Part shown: one piece after another, positions 50,948 through 60,384 of the stretch
Layout: each line of letters starts with the position of its first letter
Position numbering within the stretch: position 1 is the first letter of the stretch
Origin: Pseudomonas arsenicoxydans
Lineage (GTDB): Bacteria; Pseudomonadota; Gammaproteobacteria; Pseudomonadales; Pseudomonadaceae
Reading direction: 5' to 3'
Length of the DNA stretch: 64,000 nt
NCBI RefSeq assembly: GCF_006438915.1
Contig: NZ_RCZE01000015.1
Location: forward strand, 62,001-126,000
Translations under genes and position numbers: made by a program
Notes under the pieces: generated by a model
Told to the model about the DNA's origin: nothing
The model's database searches: none
What the model saw: only the letters and a program-made list of their open reading frames with translations

Positions 50948-51916
50948 TCAGCGGCGCTCGATCGGTTCGATCACCTGCAACGCGAGGTTGCCTTTGTGCG
51001 AGCCCATCTTGACCTTGAACGCAGGCACGCCATTGGCGCGCATGATCATTTCTTCCGGCATCTCGACCGGGATGATGTCCCCCGGCTGCATGTGCAGGAT
51101 GTCGCGCAAGCGCAACTGGCGACGGGCAACCGTGGCGCCGATCGGCACGTCGACATCCAGCACGTCCTGACGCAGGGCGTTGACCCAGCGCTCGTCCTGG
51201 TCGTCGAGGTCTGACTGGAAACCGGCATCGAGCATTTCGCGCACCGGCTCGATCATCGAGTACGGCATGGTCACGTGCAGGTCACCGCCACCGCCATCGA
51301 GTTCGATGTGGAAGGTCGACACCACCACCGCTTCACTCGGGCCGACGATGTTGGCCATGGCCGGGTTCACTTCCGAGTTGATGTACTCGAAGTTCACTTC
51401 CATGATCGCCTGCCAGGCTTCCTTCAGATCGACAAAGGCCTGTTCCAGCACCATGCGCACCACGCGCAGTTCGGTCGGGGTGAATTCACGCCCTTCGATC
51501 TTGGCGTGACGGCCGTCGCCGCCGAAGAAGTTGTCCACCAGCTTGAACACCAGCTTGGCGTCGAGGATGAACAGCGCGGTGCCGCGCAACGGCTTGATCT
51601 TGACCAGGTTGAGGCTGGTCGGTACGTAAAGCGAGTGCACGTATTCGCCGAACTTCATCACCTGCACACCACCGACGGCAACGTCCGCCGAGCGGCGCAG
51701 CATGTTGAACATGCTGATGCGGGTGTAGCGGGCGAAACGCTCGTTGATCATTTCCAGGGTCGGCATGCGTCCGCGGACGATGCGATCCTGGCTGGTCAGG
51801 TCGTAGCTTTTGACGCTGCCGGGTTCAGCAACGTTATCGGTCTGTACCAGACCATCGTCGACGCCATGCAACAGCGCATCGATCTCATCCTGGGACAGCA
51901 GGTCCTGCACGGCCAT
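50948..51916 (-). CDS. fliM: Flagellar motor switch protein FliM
   Basis: A 322-residue C-ring protein. The N-terminal LLSQDEIDALLHGV is the CheY-P binding peptide, the middle domain has RFARYTRISMFNMLRRSADV, and the C-terminal SpoA-like domain ends at RAQ-like basic residues (LQVIEPIERR). It connects FliG and FliN. It lies nine bases after the fliL stop. Confidence 0.95.
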   Translation of the reverse strand: MAVQDLLSQDEIDALLHGVDDGLVQTDNVAEPGSVKSYDLTSQDRIVRGRMPTLEMINERFARYTRISMFNMLRRSADVAVGGVQVMKFGEYVHSLYVPTSLNLVKIKPLRGTALFILDAKLVFKLVDNFFGGDGRHAKIEGREFTPTELRVVRMVLEQAFVDLKEAWQAIMEVNFEYINSEVNPAMANIVGPSEAVVVSTFHIELDGGGGDLHVTMPYSMIEPVREMLDAGFQSDLDDQDERWVNALRQDVLDVDVPIGATVARRQLRLRDILHMQPGDIIPVEMPEEMIMRANGVPAFKVKMGSHKGNLALQVIEPIERR

Positions 51917-51925
51917 GTCGTGTTC

Positions 51926-52423
51926 CTACTGCAGTACGAAATTAGTGAAAAGCAACTGTTCGATAACCACTTTGCCGAGTTCTTTCTGCGCCACTTCCTG
52001 CACGCTGGCCGTCGCCTTCTGACGCAACATTTCCTGGCCAACCGGCGTCGCCAGGGCGGTGAAATCCTGGCCGGAGAACAGCATGACCAGGTTGTTGCGG
52101 ATCACCGGCATGTGCACTTTGAGCGCTTCCAGATCGGCCTGATTGCGACCCTGCATGGTGATGCTCACCTGCATGTAGCGCTGACGACCATTCTGGTTGT
52201 AGTTGGCCACGAAGGCCGGCGCCATGGGCTCGAAAATCGCGGGCTGCTTGCCGACTACTGCGGTTTCTACCGCGGCAGGCTTGCTCTGGGCGCTGTGCAT
52301 GAAGAACCAGGTCGCCCCCACGGACATGCCGATCGCCAGCAGCAAGGCCACCACGATCAAAACAATCAGCTTGATCTTGCCTTTGGTTGCGGGGTCTTTT
52401 ACTACTGCTTCGCTCTTCGCCAT
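51926..52423 (-). CDS. fliL: Flagellar basal-body protein FliL
   Basis: A 165-residue protein with one N-terminal membrane segment (KLIVLIVVALLLAIGMSVGA) and a periplasmic domain (RYMQVSITMQGRNQADLEAL) that surrounds the stators. It is the first gene of fliLMNOPQR-flhB and is preceded by a sigma-54 type promoter. Confidence 0.94.
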   Translation of the reverse strand: MAKSEAVVKDPATKGKIKLIVLIVVALLLAIGMSVGATWFFMHSAQSKPAAVETAVVGKQPAIFEPMAPAFVANYNQNGRQRYMQVSITMQGRNQADLEALKVHMPVIRNNLVMLFSGQDFTALATPVGQEMLRQKATASVQEVAQKELGKVVIEQLLFTNFVLQ

Positions 52424-52473
52424 GCCAATAATCCGTCACTATTCGGGTTTTCACAGTCGCACGACAAGGCAAG

Positions 52474-52489
52474 AGCAAGTGTTATGCCA
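52474..52489 (-). promoter_or_regulatory. Sigma-54 promoter of fliL operon
   Basis: On the minus strand it reads TGGCATAACACTTGCT, a good fit to TGGCAY-N5-TTGCW, 50 bases before the fliL start. Confidence 0.8.
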
Positions 52490-52539
52490 GAAGTGTCAGG
52501 AGGGGTTCAGGCCGGGACTCACAGGGCACAACAAACCAA

Positions 52540-52629
52540 TGTGGGAGCGGGCTTGCTCGCGAAAGCGGTGTGTCAGTCAACATTAATGTTGAATTCCAGA
52601 CCGTATTCGCGAGCAAGCCCGCTCCCACA
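52540..52629. repeat. REP doublet between fliK and fliL
   Basis: Inverted copies tgtgggagcgggcttgctcgcgaa and ttcgcgagcaagcccgctcccaca, separated by about 40 bp, just after the fliK stop. Confidence 0.9.
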
Positions 52630-52645
52630 AGGGTTTCGCGTTTTA

Positions 52646-54028
52646 TCAGGCGTAGTAGTCGACGGCGCTGGAGCCAATCACACTGGTAGCGGCTTCTGCC
52701 ACGTCAGCCACCGTCGGTGCAAGCTCCTCATCAATTGAGTCGACACGACCACCCGCGGCATTGGTGCGACCACCCTGCCCCTGTTGCGCCTGTTCCTGGC
52801 CCTGACCTTGCCAGCCACGCGACTGGTCGGACACGTTGACGTCGACCTGTCCCATTCCCTGCTGCGTAAACATGTCACGCAGGCGATGCATCTGGCTGTC
52901 CAGCGCTTCGCGGACGCTTGGATGGGCACTCATGAAGGTGACTTGGGTCTGCTGATCCGGAACCATGTTCACCCGAATATCCAGACGCCCCAGTTCGGCC
53001 GGTTGCAACTGAATGTCTGCCGCCTTCAGATTGGCGCTGGAGAGGTACATGACCCGGTTGACCACTTCTTCGGTCCAGCCACTCTGGTGCATGGCGATCG
53101 GCTGATTCACCGGCAATGCATTGGCTGTTTTCGGCGTGGCCGCTTGAGTCAACGCCGCCAGACGGTTGGCGAAGTCATCGACACGGGTATCGCTGCTGGC
53201 GGATTTCAAGTCTTTCAGGCCGTCATCGATCAGACCGCTGAATGCTTTCTCACCCCCCTGACTGGTGCCGTCCTTGTCGGCTTGCACGTCGAGCATGCTC
53301 GCCATGCCGGCGGTAAAGTTCTGCGCCGAGGTCAGTTCGCCGTCAGCCTGGGCTTGGGCCGAGGAGGCTTTGGGCTGGGACTGGCTGGACGCGGAAACGT
53401 GGCCACTTTGTTCCATGGCCAGGCGCACTGCCGGCAGGGCATCGAGTGGATCGGCTTCAGGATCGAAATCACTGTCGGCGGTAGCAGCGACAGGCGCAGG
53501 CACAACCTGCGCAGGCGCGGCAGCCACGGCCACGGAAGTCGCGACTTGCGGTTGCGCGGTAGCGACAACCGGCGCAGCGGGCTCGACTGGCGCCGCGATC
53601 ACCGGCTGCACGGCCGCCATCAAGGCAGGATCAAGGGACGGATCAAGGCTTGGGTCGATAGGCGCGGTGTCGACTACCGGCGTCTCAGTGGTATCCGGTG
53701 CAACATCGTCGGCAGTCGCATCCTCAGCCGGCGCCGGTTTATCGGCGGGCAAGGAATTGCCGCTATCGGCAACCGCAGGTTTCGGGGCGGCAGCTTTGTC
53801 GCTGCTGACGTCTTTTTTTGCAGTACCTTTCGACGCATTGTCAGTCGCCGGCTTGGCCGACTTATCAGCGACAGCAACAGGCTTGTCCTGAGCCTGATTG
53901 GCGTAAACCTCAGCGAAGCTGGACGCCTTGTCCCCGGGCTCGGCAGCCACCGCCGGGGTATTGGCGGACGCGGCCAGCGTCTTGGCCGCTGTGCTGGCCT
54001 GAAGAAGTGAATTGGGGGTAACGGGCAT
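52646..54028 (-). CDS. fliK: Flagellar hook-length control protein FliK
   Basis: A 460-residue protein. The N-terminal two-thirds is Ala/Pro/Val-rich and probably extended (the ruler part). The C-terminal Flg_hook domain is clear: LKAADIQLQPAELGRLDIRV, then VTFMSAHPSVREALDSQMHR and LRDMFTQQGMGQVDVNVSDQ. It stops hook growth by acting on FlhB. It has its own sigma-54 type promoter. Confidence 0.93.
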   Translation of the reverse strand: MPVTPNSLLQASTAAKTLAASANTPAVAAEPGDKASSFAEVYANQAQDKPVAVADKSAKPATDNASKGTAKKDVSSDKAAAPKPAVADSGNSLPADKPAPAEDATADDVAPDTTETPVVDTAPIDPSLDPSLDPALMAAVQPVIAAPVEPAAPVVATAQPQVATSVAVAAAPAQVVPAPVAATADSDFDPEADPLDALPAVRLAMEQSGHVSASSQSQPKASSAQAQADGELTSAQNFTAGMASMLDVQADKDGTSQGGEKAFSGLIDDGLKDLKSASSDTRVDDFANRLAALTQAATPKTANALPVNQPIAMHQSGWTEEVVNRVMYLSSANLKAADIQLQPAELGRLDIRVNMVPDQQTQVTFMSAHPSVREALDSQMHRLRDMFTQQGMGQVDVNVSDQSRGWQGQGQEQAQQGQGGRTNAAGGRVDSIDEELAPTVADVAEAATSVIGSSAVDYYA

Positions 54029-54078
54029 AAAACGGTCTCCGCTGCACTGGGATCGTAGGTACAGTTGAACGAGATGAT

Positions 54079-54094
54079 TGCAAGGGTCGAGCCA
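54079..54094 (-). promoter_or_regulatory. Sigma-54 promoter of fliK
   Basis: On the minus strand it reads TGGCTCGACCCTTGCA, matching TGGC-N-CG-N4-TTGCA with correct spacing, 51 bases before the fliK start. Confidence 0.75.
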
Positions 54095-54133
54095 GTTTTA
54101 CCAGTCCAGTACTAAAAGTGCCGAATGGTCAGA

Positions 54134-54481
54134 TTACTCGGAGAGAGAGCGCTGTTTTTCCGCCTCGTAAAGCGGTCGGACGATGGCGAATTCGCCGTCG
54201 ATTTCCCCCACCAGCTTTTCAATACCCGTGGGGCTTTTTTGCTTGGCGCGCTGCTCCAGTTCATGGCACAACTCAGCGAGCCGAACGGCCCCCATGTTGC
54301 TGCTGCTGCCTTTGAAACTGTGGGCAGCCTCCATGAGTTGCATGGCATCGGCAGAATTTTGCAGAAGATGCAAACGCTCTTCGGAATCGCGAATGAACGT
54401 ATCCAGCAGCTCCGGATACTCATCCTCCATCACTTCCTGCAACGCGCTCAGCACGTTTTGGTCCAAATGTGTGTCAGCCAC
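54134..54481 (-). CDS. hptB: Histidine phosphotransfer protein HptB
   Basis: A 115-residue Hpt protein with the phosphorylated H54 in AAHSFKGSSSNMGA. In P. aeruginosa HptB receives phosphate from hybrid kinases (including RetS) and passes it to HsbR. Here it lies 30 bases after hsbR, between fliJ and fliK. Confidence 0.88.
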   Translation of the reverse strand: MADTHLDQNVLSALQEVMEDEYPELLDTFIRDSEERLHLLQNSADAMQLMEAAHSFKGSSSNMGAVRLAELCHELEQRAKQKSPTGIEKLVGEIDGEFAIVRPLYEAEKQRSLSE

Positions 54482-54511
54482 TTGCTCACTCCTTGATCAA
54501 GAATGGGTGAA

Positions 54512-56227
54512 TTATGCCAGAGCCTCCCAGAAAAACTCCACGCGCGCACTACGCCCCTCGTCAGACCAGCTCGCGTTACGGCCCAACTGGCGGACAAGAC
54601 TGACACCACGACCCGACAGACGGACGCCATCAAGGGGGCGTTCCAGCACTCGCGCCACGTCGAACCCCTTGCCACTGTCTTCAACCCGGACGACCAGGCA
54701 GCCGCCCTTGCCTTGCGGCGCGACCTGCAAATGCACCCGCACATAACCGTCCTGCAACGCCTCCAACCGGTCATTGCGTTGCTGGTAATAGCGAGCAAAA
54801 CCCAACGCATCGCGCTTGAGGCTTGAGTCCAGCCCCAGCACGCCGTGTTCCAGCGCATTGGAATACAGCTCGGCGAGCACACTGTAGAGCGCGCCGCTTT
54901 GAGCCCGCAACCCGTGGACCTCAAGCAACAACTGCAAAAGGTACGGCAGCGGATTAAAGCGCTTGAGGGTCTCGGCGCGAAATTCGAAATTCACCGACCA
55001 GTCCAGCGGGCAGGACTGGCCGCTGTCGGAGTACACCAGCGCCGGAGGGGTCAGTTGCGTCGCCTCCAGCAGACTGACCTCGACCATGCTCACATCATCG
55101 CGGGCCTCACCGCCAAAATCGCGCAGGGCCTGCCCGATTTCCCCAAACAGCGCGTCAGGCTGACGATTGGCTGCAAACACCCGCTGCAACCGGTCCACGC
55201 CAAACAATTGCTCGTTGCCATCGCAGGTGTCGATGACCCCGTCGGACAACAGGAACACTCGATCCCCGAGGGCCATCGGGAACACTTCGGTGCGGTCATT
55301 GAAGGTTTGCGGGCTCAGCACCCCCAAAGGCAAGTGACGGGCAGTCAGCGGCTTACGCTCCCCCGTGGCGATGGTGTGCAGATAACCGTCCGGCATTCCG
55401 CCATTCCAGACCTCCACCGAGCGTCGCTGAAAGCTCAGACACAGCAAGGTTGCGCAGCAGAACATATCCACCGGCAGGATGCGTTTGAGCTTGGCGTTCA
55501 TCTCGCGCAGGGTTTCGGACAGGCCGTAGCCCTTCGCGGTCATGCCGTAGAAGACTTCAGCCAGCGGCATGGCGCCCACCGCCGCGGGTAAACCGTGACC
55601 GGTGAAATCCCCCAGCAGCACGTGCATGTCCCCCGCCGGGGTAAAGGCAGCCAACAGCAGATCACCGTTGAACAGCGCATAAGGCGATTGCAGATAGCGG
55701 ATGTTTGGTGCATTCAGGCAGCCCGAATGCGCGACCTTGTCGAACACTGCCTTGGCCACCCGTTGCTCGTTGAGTAAATAGTCGTGGTGCCTGGCGATCA
55801 GATCGCGTTGCTGCAATACGGTGGCCTGCAAGCGCCGCAGGCGATCCATCGCCTTGATCTTGGCGGCGAGAATCACCGGGTTATAGGGCTTTGCCAGAAA
55901 GTCGTCGCCGCCAGCCTCCAGGCATCGGGCCAGGGCTTCGCTCTCGGTGAGCGAGGTCAGGAAGATGATCGGCACCAGGGTTTCCCCGGCGAGCAGCTTG
56001 ATCTGCCGCGCCGCCTCGAAACCGTCCATCACCGGCATCATCGCGTCCATCAACACCAGGTGTGGTCGTTGTTGACGAAACGTCTCGACCGCCTCGGCAC
56101 CATTGGCGGCGGTCAGCACGTTATGGCCCTGACGGCGGACGATGCTCGACAGCAGCATGCGATCGGCCGCGCTGTCTTCGGCGATGAGGATCGTCAGGGG
56201 TTCGAGCGATGGAGACATAGCGGTCAC
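54512..56227 (-). CDS. hsbR: Response regulator with PP2C phosphatase and anti-sigma kinase domains, HsbR
   Basis: A 571-residue protein with three domains: receiver (D61 in LMDAMMPVMDG), SpoIIE/PP2C-type phosphatase (residues about 180-390: HVLLGDFTGHGLPAAVGAMP, VFLLSDGVIDTCDG, EARDDVSMVEV) and a C-terminal HATPase kinase (LAELYSNALEHGVLGLDSSL, VEDSGKGFDVA). It phosphorylates or dephosphorylates HsbA depending on input from HptB. Its start overlaps the hsbA stop by four bases. Confidence 0.9.
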   Translation of the reverse strand: MTAMSPSLEPLTILIAEDSAADRMLLSSIVRRQGHNVLTAANGAEAVETFRQQRPHLVLMDAMMPVMDGFEAARQIKLLAGETLVPIIFLTSLTESEALARCLEAGGDDFLAKPYNPVILAAKIKAMDRLRRLQATVLQQRDLIARHHDYLLNEQRVAKAVFDKVAHSGCLNAPNIRYLQSPYALFNGDLLLAAFTPAGDMHVLLGDFTGHGLPAAVGAMPLAEVFYGMTAKGYGLSETLREMNAKLKRILPVDMFCCATLLCLSFQRRSVEVWNGGMPDGYLHTIATGERKPLTARHLPLGVLSPQTFNDRTEVFPMALGDRVFLLSDGVIDTCDGNEQLFGVDRLQRVFAANRQPDALFGEIGQALRDFGGEARDDVSMVEVSLLEATQLTPPALVYSDSGQSCPLDWSVNFEFRAETLKRFNPLPYLLQLLLEVHGLRAQSGALYSVLAELYSNALEHGVLGLDSSLKRDALGFARYYQQRNDRLEALQDGYVRVHLQVAPQGKGGCLVVRVEDSGKGFDVARVLERPLDGVRLSGRGVSLVRQLGRNASWSDEGRSARVEFFWEALA

Positions 56228-56529
56228 GCTACGTCGAAAATCTGTTCAAAGTTGGAGATGGCGAGAATTTTTCGCACATCGGAATTCGCGTTGGTCAACT
56301 TGATTTCCGCATTCTCGCCGCCAGCGTGATCTCGCAACAGCAACAGCATGCCGAGCGCCGAACTGTCGAGATAGGTGGCGTCCTTCAGATTGACTTCGAA
56401 GGACTCGGGTTTTGGCTCAAGATTTTCGTACGACTCACGAAATTCCTGATGCTTGGCGAAATCGAATCGTCCCTTGACCGAAATCGTCAGTTTTTGCCCA
56501 TCTTGGGACACTTCTGAAATGACTGACAT
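56224..56529 (-). CDS. hsbA: Anti-sigma factor antagonist HsbA (STAS)
   Basis: A 101-residue STAS protein with the phosphorylation site S56 in TYLDSSALGMLLLLRDH. In P. aeruginosa unphosphorylated HsbA binds FlgM and affects swimming, while phosphorylated HsbA acts on HsbD and biofilm formation. It is the first gene of the small hsbA-hsbR-hptB operon. Confidence 0.9.
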   Translation of the reverse strand: MSVISEVSQDGQKLTISVKGRFDFAKHQEFRESYENLEPKPESFEVNLKDATYLDSSALGMLLLLRDHAGGENAEIKLTNANSDVRKILAISNFEQIFDVA

Positions 56530-56627
56530 TTAACGGCTTCCTTGTCATTGGCTAACGTGCTGTACAAGGTTTAGCACTTGGTTGGAAGGGGAGCAAGATT
56601 GATAAGTTGCAGTGTCTTCGAGTACGC

Positions 56628-56720
56628 CTTCGCGGGCAAGCCACGCTCCCGCAGTATTCGTGTCGTGCAAAGTAAATGCGATCGACACCAGACCTGTGGG
56701 AGCGTGGCTTGCCCGCGAAG
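56628..56720. repeat. REP doublet ('gggcaagccacgc' variant)
   Basis: Inverted copies cttcgcgggcaagccacgct and agcgtggcttgcccgcgaag between hsbA and fliJ. The inner arm differs from the common doublets, so it is a further subgroup. Confidence 0.85.
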
Positions 56721-56743
56721 AACGATGACACGGAACCACTGAT

Positions 56744-57193
56744 TCAATACGGATCATGTCTGGGCAAGCGCTGCGACAACTCATCGAGCAATTTCTGCTC
56801 GCGCTTGTCTTCCAGCTGCCGTGCCTCGTCCATGTAGCGTTGTACAAGTTTTCGCAGGCCTTCGACACGGGCGAACGCCTGCTGCCAGGTATCGCGCGCC
56901 TTGTTCAGGTTGTTTTGATGCCAGTTCAGGCTCTGTCGCTGCTGATCGATGGCCGTACCGAGTTGCGCCAGGAAGCCCTGATACCCCAGCAACCACTGGC
57001 CGGAAACACCACTGCTGCCGCGTACGATCCATTGTTCCTGGTATTCGAGGCGGAAGGCTTCAAGGTCGGCGAGCTTACTTTCCGCCACTCGCACCTGGCC
57101 CTGAAAATGCCCGAGGCGCATGACTGCGGCTTTCTCGGCCTTTTCAGCCATTTCCACCACGGGTGCCAGGCGCGCGGCTCGGCTCAGTGCCAT
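56744..57193 (-). CDS. fliJ: Flagellar export protein FliJ
   Basis: A 149-residue, nearly all-helical protein with coiled-coil heptads (LGHFQGQVRVAESKLADLEA, then QQRQSLNWHQNNLNKARDTW). FliJ forms the central stalk of the FliH/FliI ATPase and helps to couple it to FlhA. It lies six bases after fliI. Confidence 0.92.
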   Translation of the reverse strand: MALSRAARLAPVVEMAEKAEKAAVMRLGHFQGQVRVAESKLADLEAFRLEYQEQWIVRGSSGVSGQWLLGYQGFLAQLGTAIDQQRQSLNWHQNNLNKARDTWQQAFARVEGLRKLVQRYMDEARQLEDKREQKLLDELSQRLPRHDPY

Positions 57194-57199
57194 GGCCGG

Positions 57200-58558
57200 T
57201 TAGCCGCCCGCGGCAGGAGCGAAGATGGAAGCGAGATGGTTGACGCTGGCGCCCATGCCGATGTTGTCGTTCAAACCCTGACGCAGGTAAGTGACCATGG
57301 CTGGCTGGAGGGAGATCGCGGTGTCGGTCTCACGATCACCGCCCGGTACATACGCACCGACGCTGATCAAGTCGCGACTCTGCTGATAGCGTGACCAGTA
57401 CTGCTTGAACATCTGCGCGCGGGCCATGTGCTCAGGGCTGACCACCGATGGCATGACCCGGCTGATGGACGCTTCGATGTCGATGGCCGGGTAATGACCT
57501 TCTTCCGCCAGGCGCCGGGACAACACGATGTGGCCGTCGAGCACGCCTCGCGCGGCATCGGCAATCGGATCCTGCTGGTCATCGCCTTCGGACAACACGG
57601 TATAAAACGCCGTGATCGAACCACCGCCCTTCTCGGCGTTACCGGCGCGCTCCACCAGTTTTGGCAACTTGGCGAATACCGACGGCGGATAACCCTTGGT
57701 GGCCGGCGGTTCGCCGATGGCCAGGGCGATTTCCCGCTGGGCCTGGGCGAAACGGGTCAGGGAATCCATGAGCAACAGGACGTTCTTGCCCTTGTCGCGA
57801 AAATATTCGGCGATACGCGTGCAGTACATCGCCGCGCGCAGACGCATCAACGGCGCATCGTCCGCCGGCGACGCCACGACCACGGAACGCTTGAGCCCTT
57901 CTTCACCGAGGATGTGCTCGATGAACTCCTTAACTTCACGACCCCGCTCACCGATCAGGCCGACGACGATAATGTCGGCCTCGGTGAAGCGCGTCATCAT
58001 GCCCAGCAGCACCGATTTACCCACACCGGTACCGGCGAACAGCCCGAGCCGCTGGCCGCGACCGACCGTCAACAACCCGTTGATCGTACGAATGCCGACG
58101 TCCAGCGGCTCGCTGATCGGTTCGCGCTTGAGCGGGTTGATGGTGGGGCCGTCCATCGGCACCCAGTCTTCGGCTTTCATCCCGCCCTTGCCGTCCAGCG
58201 CACGACCGGCACCATCGAGCACTCGACCGAGCATGCTCATGCCCATTGGCAAGCGACCGGTATCGGCCAGCGGAACCACGCGGGCACCGGGCGCGATGCC
58301 CGCAACGCTGCCGACGGGCATCAGGAACACTTTGCTGCCGGAGAAGCCCATGACCTCGGCTTCGACCTGTACCGGGTGATAGCTGTCGTCGTTGATGACC
58401 ATGCAGCGACTGCCCATGGCCGCACGCAAGCCTTCGGCTTCGAGGGTCAGGCCGACCATACGCAGCAAGCGCCCTTCAAGGATCGGTGCGCCGGCCAGTT
58501 CCGTGGCCTCGGCGTAACCGCCCAGGCGTTTGGCGAAGCTGGTGCGATCAAGGCGCAT
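57200..58558 (-). CDS. fliI: Flagellum-specific ATP synthase FliI
   Basis: A 452-residue ATPase related to F1-beta. Walker A is GLFAGTGVGKSVLLG (about residues 172-186), Walker B is NVLLLMDSLTRFAQAQREIA, and GGGSITAFYTVLSEGDDQQD is typical. It drives substrate loading at the export gate. The ATG at 58558 overlaps fliH by 11 bases; the longer frame would add residues from inside fliH. Confidence 0.95.
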   Translation of the reverse strand: MRLDRTSFAKRLGGYAEATELAGAPILEGRLLRMVGLTLEAEGLRAAMGSRCMVINDDSYHPVQVEAEVMGFSGSKVFLMPVGSVAGIAPGARVVPLADTGRLPMGMSMLGRVLDGAGRALDGKGGMKAEDWVPMDGPTINPLKREPISEPLDVGIRTINGLLTVGRGQRLGLFAGTGVGKSVLLGMMTRFTEADIIVVGLIGERGREVKEFIEHILGEEGLKRSVVVASPADDAPLMRLRAAMYCTRIAEYFRDKGKNVLLLMDSLTRFAQAQREIALAIGEPPATKGYPPSVFAKLPKLVERAGNAEKGGGSITAFYTVLSEGDDQQDPIADAARGVLDGHIVLSRRLAEEGHYPAIDIEASISRVMPSVVSPEHMARAQMFKQYWSRYQQSRDLISVGAYVPGGDRETDTAISLQPAMVTYLRQGLNDNIGMGASVNHLASIFAPAAGG

Positions 58559-59357
58559 CAGGGACGTCCAGTTCCGCGTCGACCGACGTAACAGCAGGCT
58601 TTTCGTCAACCGGCAGTTCCAGGTGCAGATCCGCTGCTGCTGGGTGCAGCGCCTGATCGTGCAACTGATCGAGCAGCTTGGCCATGACTTGGGCGATACG
58701 GGTTTCGACGGTGGCGTCGATACGGCTGTGTTCGGTTTCTACCCGGCAACCGCCCGGCAACAGCGACTCGTCCTCGACGATGCGCCAGGTTTCTTCGTGG
58801 CGTTCGCGCAGGGCTTTGACTTGTTCGAAGTCCTGCGGATTGATGTACAGGCGCACATTGCCCGCGCCCAACGGCAGGAGCTTGAGCGCTTCACGCATGA
58901 CGTGTTCGATCTGCGTCGAGTCGATGGCCAATTCGCGCTGGATCACCTGTTTGGTGATGTGCTGCACGAGGTCGATCATGGATCGCTCAATGAACGTGTC
59001 CTGCTCGGCGATAGGCTCGAAGAGGTTGACCATCAGTTGCTCAAGACCGGCAATCTTCGGCGCCAGCGCCGCTTCGGCTTCCTGGCGAACCTTGAGCGTG
59101 GTGCTGTGGAAACCTTCTTTCTCGCCCACGGCGAAGCCTTCGTTGTAGGCTTCCTGGCGGATCGCTTCGAGTTCTTCGAGGGTCAGTGGCTGGACTTCGT
59201 CCAGCGGCACTTCTTCCATCTCCGGCGGCTCGGGCTCAGGTTCTGGCTCGGGTTCCGGGACGAAAGGGTCGAAACTGGGCAGCGCCCAGACGTCGAAGCC
59301 GGCAACGTGCTTGCCGCGAATCAGGTCGGTCTGGGACTCATCATGTTTGGACGACAT
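58548..59357 (-). CDS. fliH: Flagellar assembly protein FliH
   Basis: A 269-residue protein with an acidic N-terminal region containing Glu-Pro repeats (PEPEPEPEPEPP at about 33-44), a helical stator-like middle part (residues about 95-150: VRQEAEAALAPKIAGLEQLM) and a C-terminal globular domain (NVRLYINPQDFEQVKALRER). It binds FliI as regulator and links it to the C-ring via FliN. Confidence 0.93.
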   Translation of the reverse strand: MSSKHDESQTDLIRGKHVAGFDVWALPSFDPFVPEPEPEPEPEPPEMEEVPLDEVQPLTLEELEAIRQEAYNEGFAVGEKEGFHSTTLKVRQEAEAALAPKIAGLEQLMVNLFEPIAEQDTFIERSMIDLVQHITKQVIQRELAIDSTQIEHVMREALKLLPLGAGNVRLYINPQDFEQVKALRERHEETWRIVEDESLLPGGCRVETEHSRIDATVETRIAQVMAKLLDQLHDQALHPAAADLHLELPVDEKPAVTSVDAELDVPDAP

Positions 59358-59364
59358 AGTGACC

Positions 59365-60384
59365 TTAGATCATCTCTTCGCCGCCCTTCCCGCCGAGAAC
59401 GATTTCTCCGGCTTCGGCCATACGGCGGGCAATGGTGAGGATTTCTTTCTGCGCGGTTTCCACGTCGCTGACACGCACCGGGCCTTTGGCCTCGAGGTCG
59501 TCGCGCAACAGTTCGGCCGCTCGTTTGGACATGTTCTTGAAGATCTTTTCCTTGACGCCTTCGTCCGAACCCTTGAGGGCCAGTACCAGCACGTCGGAAG
59601 ACACTTCGCGCAGCAACGCCTGAATCCCGCGGTCGTCGACATCGGACAGGTTGTTGAACACGAACATGAGGTCTTCGATCTGACCGGACAGGTCTTCGTC
59701 GACTTCGCGGATCGAGTCCATCAGCTGACCTTCGATCGAGCTGTCGAGGAAGTTCATGATATCGGCCGCGCGCTTGATGCCACCCAGGGTGGTGCGCGAG
59801 GCATTCGAGTTGCCGGAGAACTGCTTCTCGAGAATCTGGTTGAGCTCTTTCAGAGCCGCCGGCTGCACAGTGTTCAGCGAGGAGACCCGCAGAATGATGT
59901 CCAGGCGCACCTTGTGGTCGAAGTTGCCGAGCACTTCGCCGGCCTGATCCGGGTCGAGGTACGCGACCACGATGGCCTGAATCTGTGGGTGCTCGTAACG
60001 GATCACGTCGGCGACGGCGCGCGGTTCCATCCACTTCAGGCTGTCGAGGCCGCTGGTGTTGCCGCCCAGCAGGATGCGGTCGATCAGGCCGTTGGCCTTG
60101 TCTTCGCCCAATGCCTGGGTGAGCATTTTGCGCACGTAGTCGTCGGAGCCGACGCCCAGGCTGGTCTGGTCGCCGACGATGTCGACGAACTCGCTCATGA
60201 CCTGTTCGACTTGCTCGCGGTGGACGTTGCCCATCTGGGCCATCGCCACACCCACGCGCTGGACCTCTTTAGGCCCCATGTGGCGCAACACCTGGGCAGC
60301 ATCGGTCGAACCGAGGGACAGCAGCAGAATCGCGGCTTTGTCGACCTTGGTCAGTTTGGCGGCAACGGCTCGGTTATCACTCAT
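59365..60384 (-). CDS. fliG: Flagellar motor switch protein FliG
   Basis: A 339-residue C-ring protein. The N-terminal part binds FliF (AAKLTKVDKAAILLLSLGST), the middle has the EHPQ motif (RYEHPQIQAIVVAYL), and the C-terminal torque domain carries charged residues (DDRGIQALLREVSSDVLVLA, LKGSDEGVKEKIFKNMSKRA). It starts within the last bases of fliF (8-base overlap). Confidence 0.95.
   Translation of the reverse strand: MSDNRAVAAKLTKVDKAAILLLSLGSTDAAQVLRHMGPKEVQRVGVAMAQMGNVHREQVEQVMSEFVDIVGDQTSLGVGSDDYVRKMLTQALGEDKANGLIDRILLGGNTSGLDSLKWMEPRAVADVIRYEHPQIQAIVVAYLDPDQAGEVLGNFDHKVRLDIILRVSSLNTVQPAALKELNQILEKQFSGNSNASRTTLGGIKRAADIMNFLDSSIEGQLMDSIREVDEDLSGQIEDLMFVFNNLSDVDDRGIQALLREVSSDVLVLALKGSDEGVKEKIFKNMSKRAAELLRDDLEAKGPVRVSDVETAQKEILTIARRMAEAGEIVLGGKGGEEMI

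Noticed and set aside
56530..56600. Possible sigma-28 promoter before hsbA
   Set aside because: A TAAA and a GCC-like box exist but their spacing (17) and sequence do not fit.
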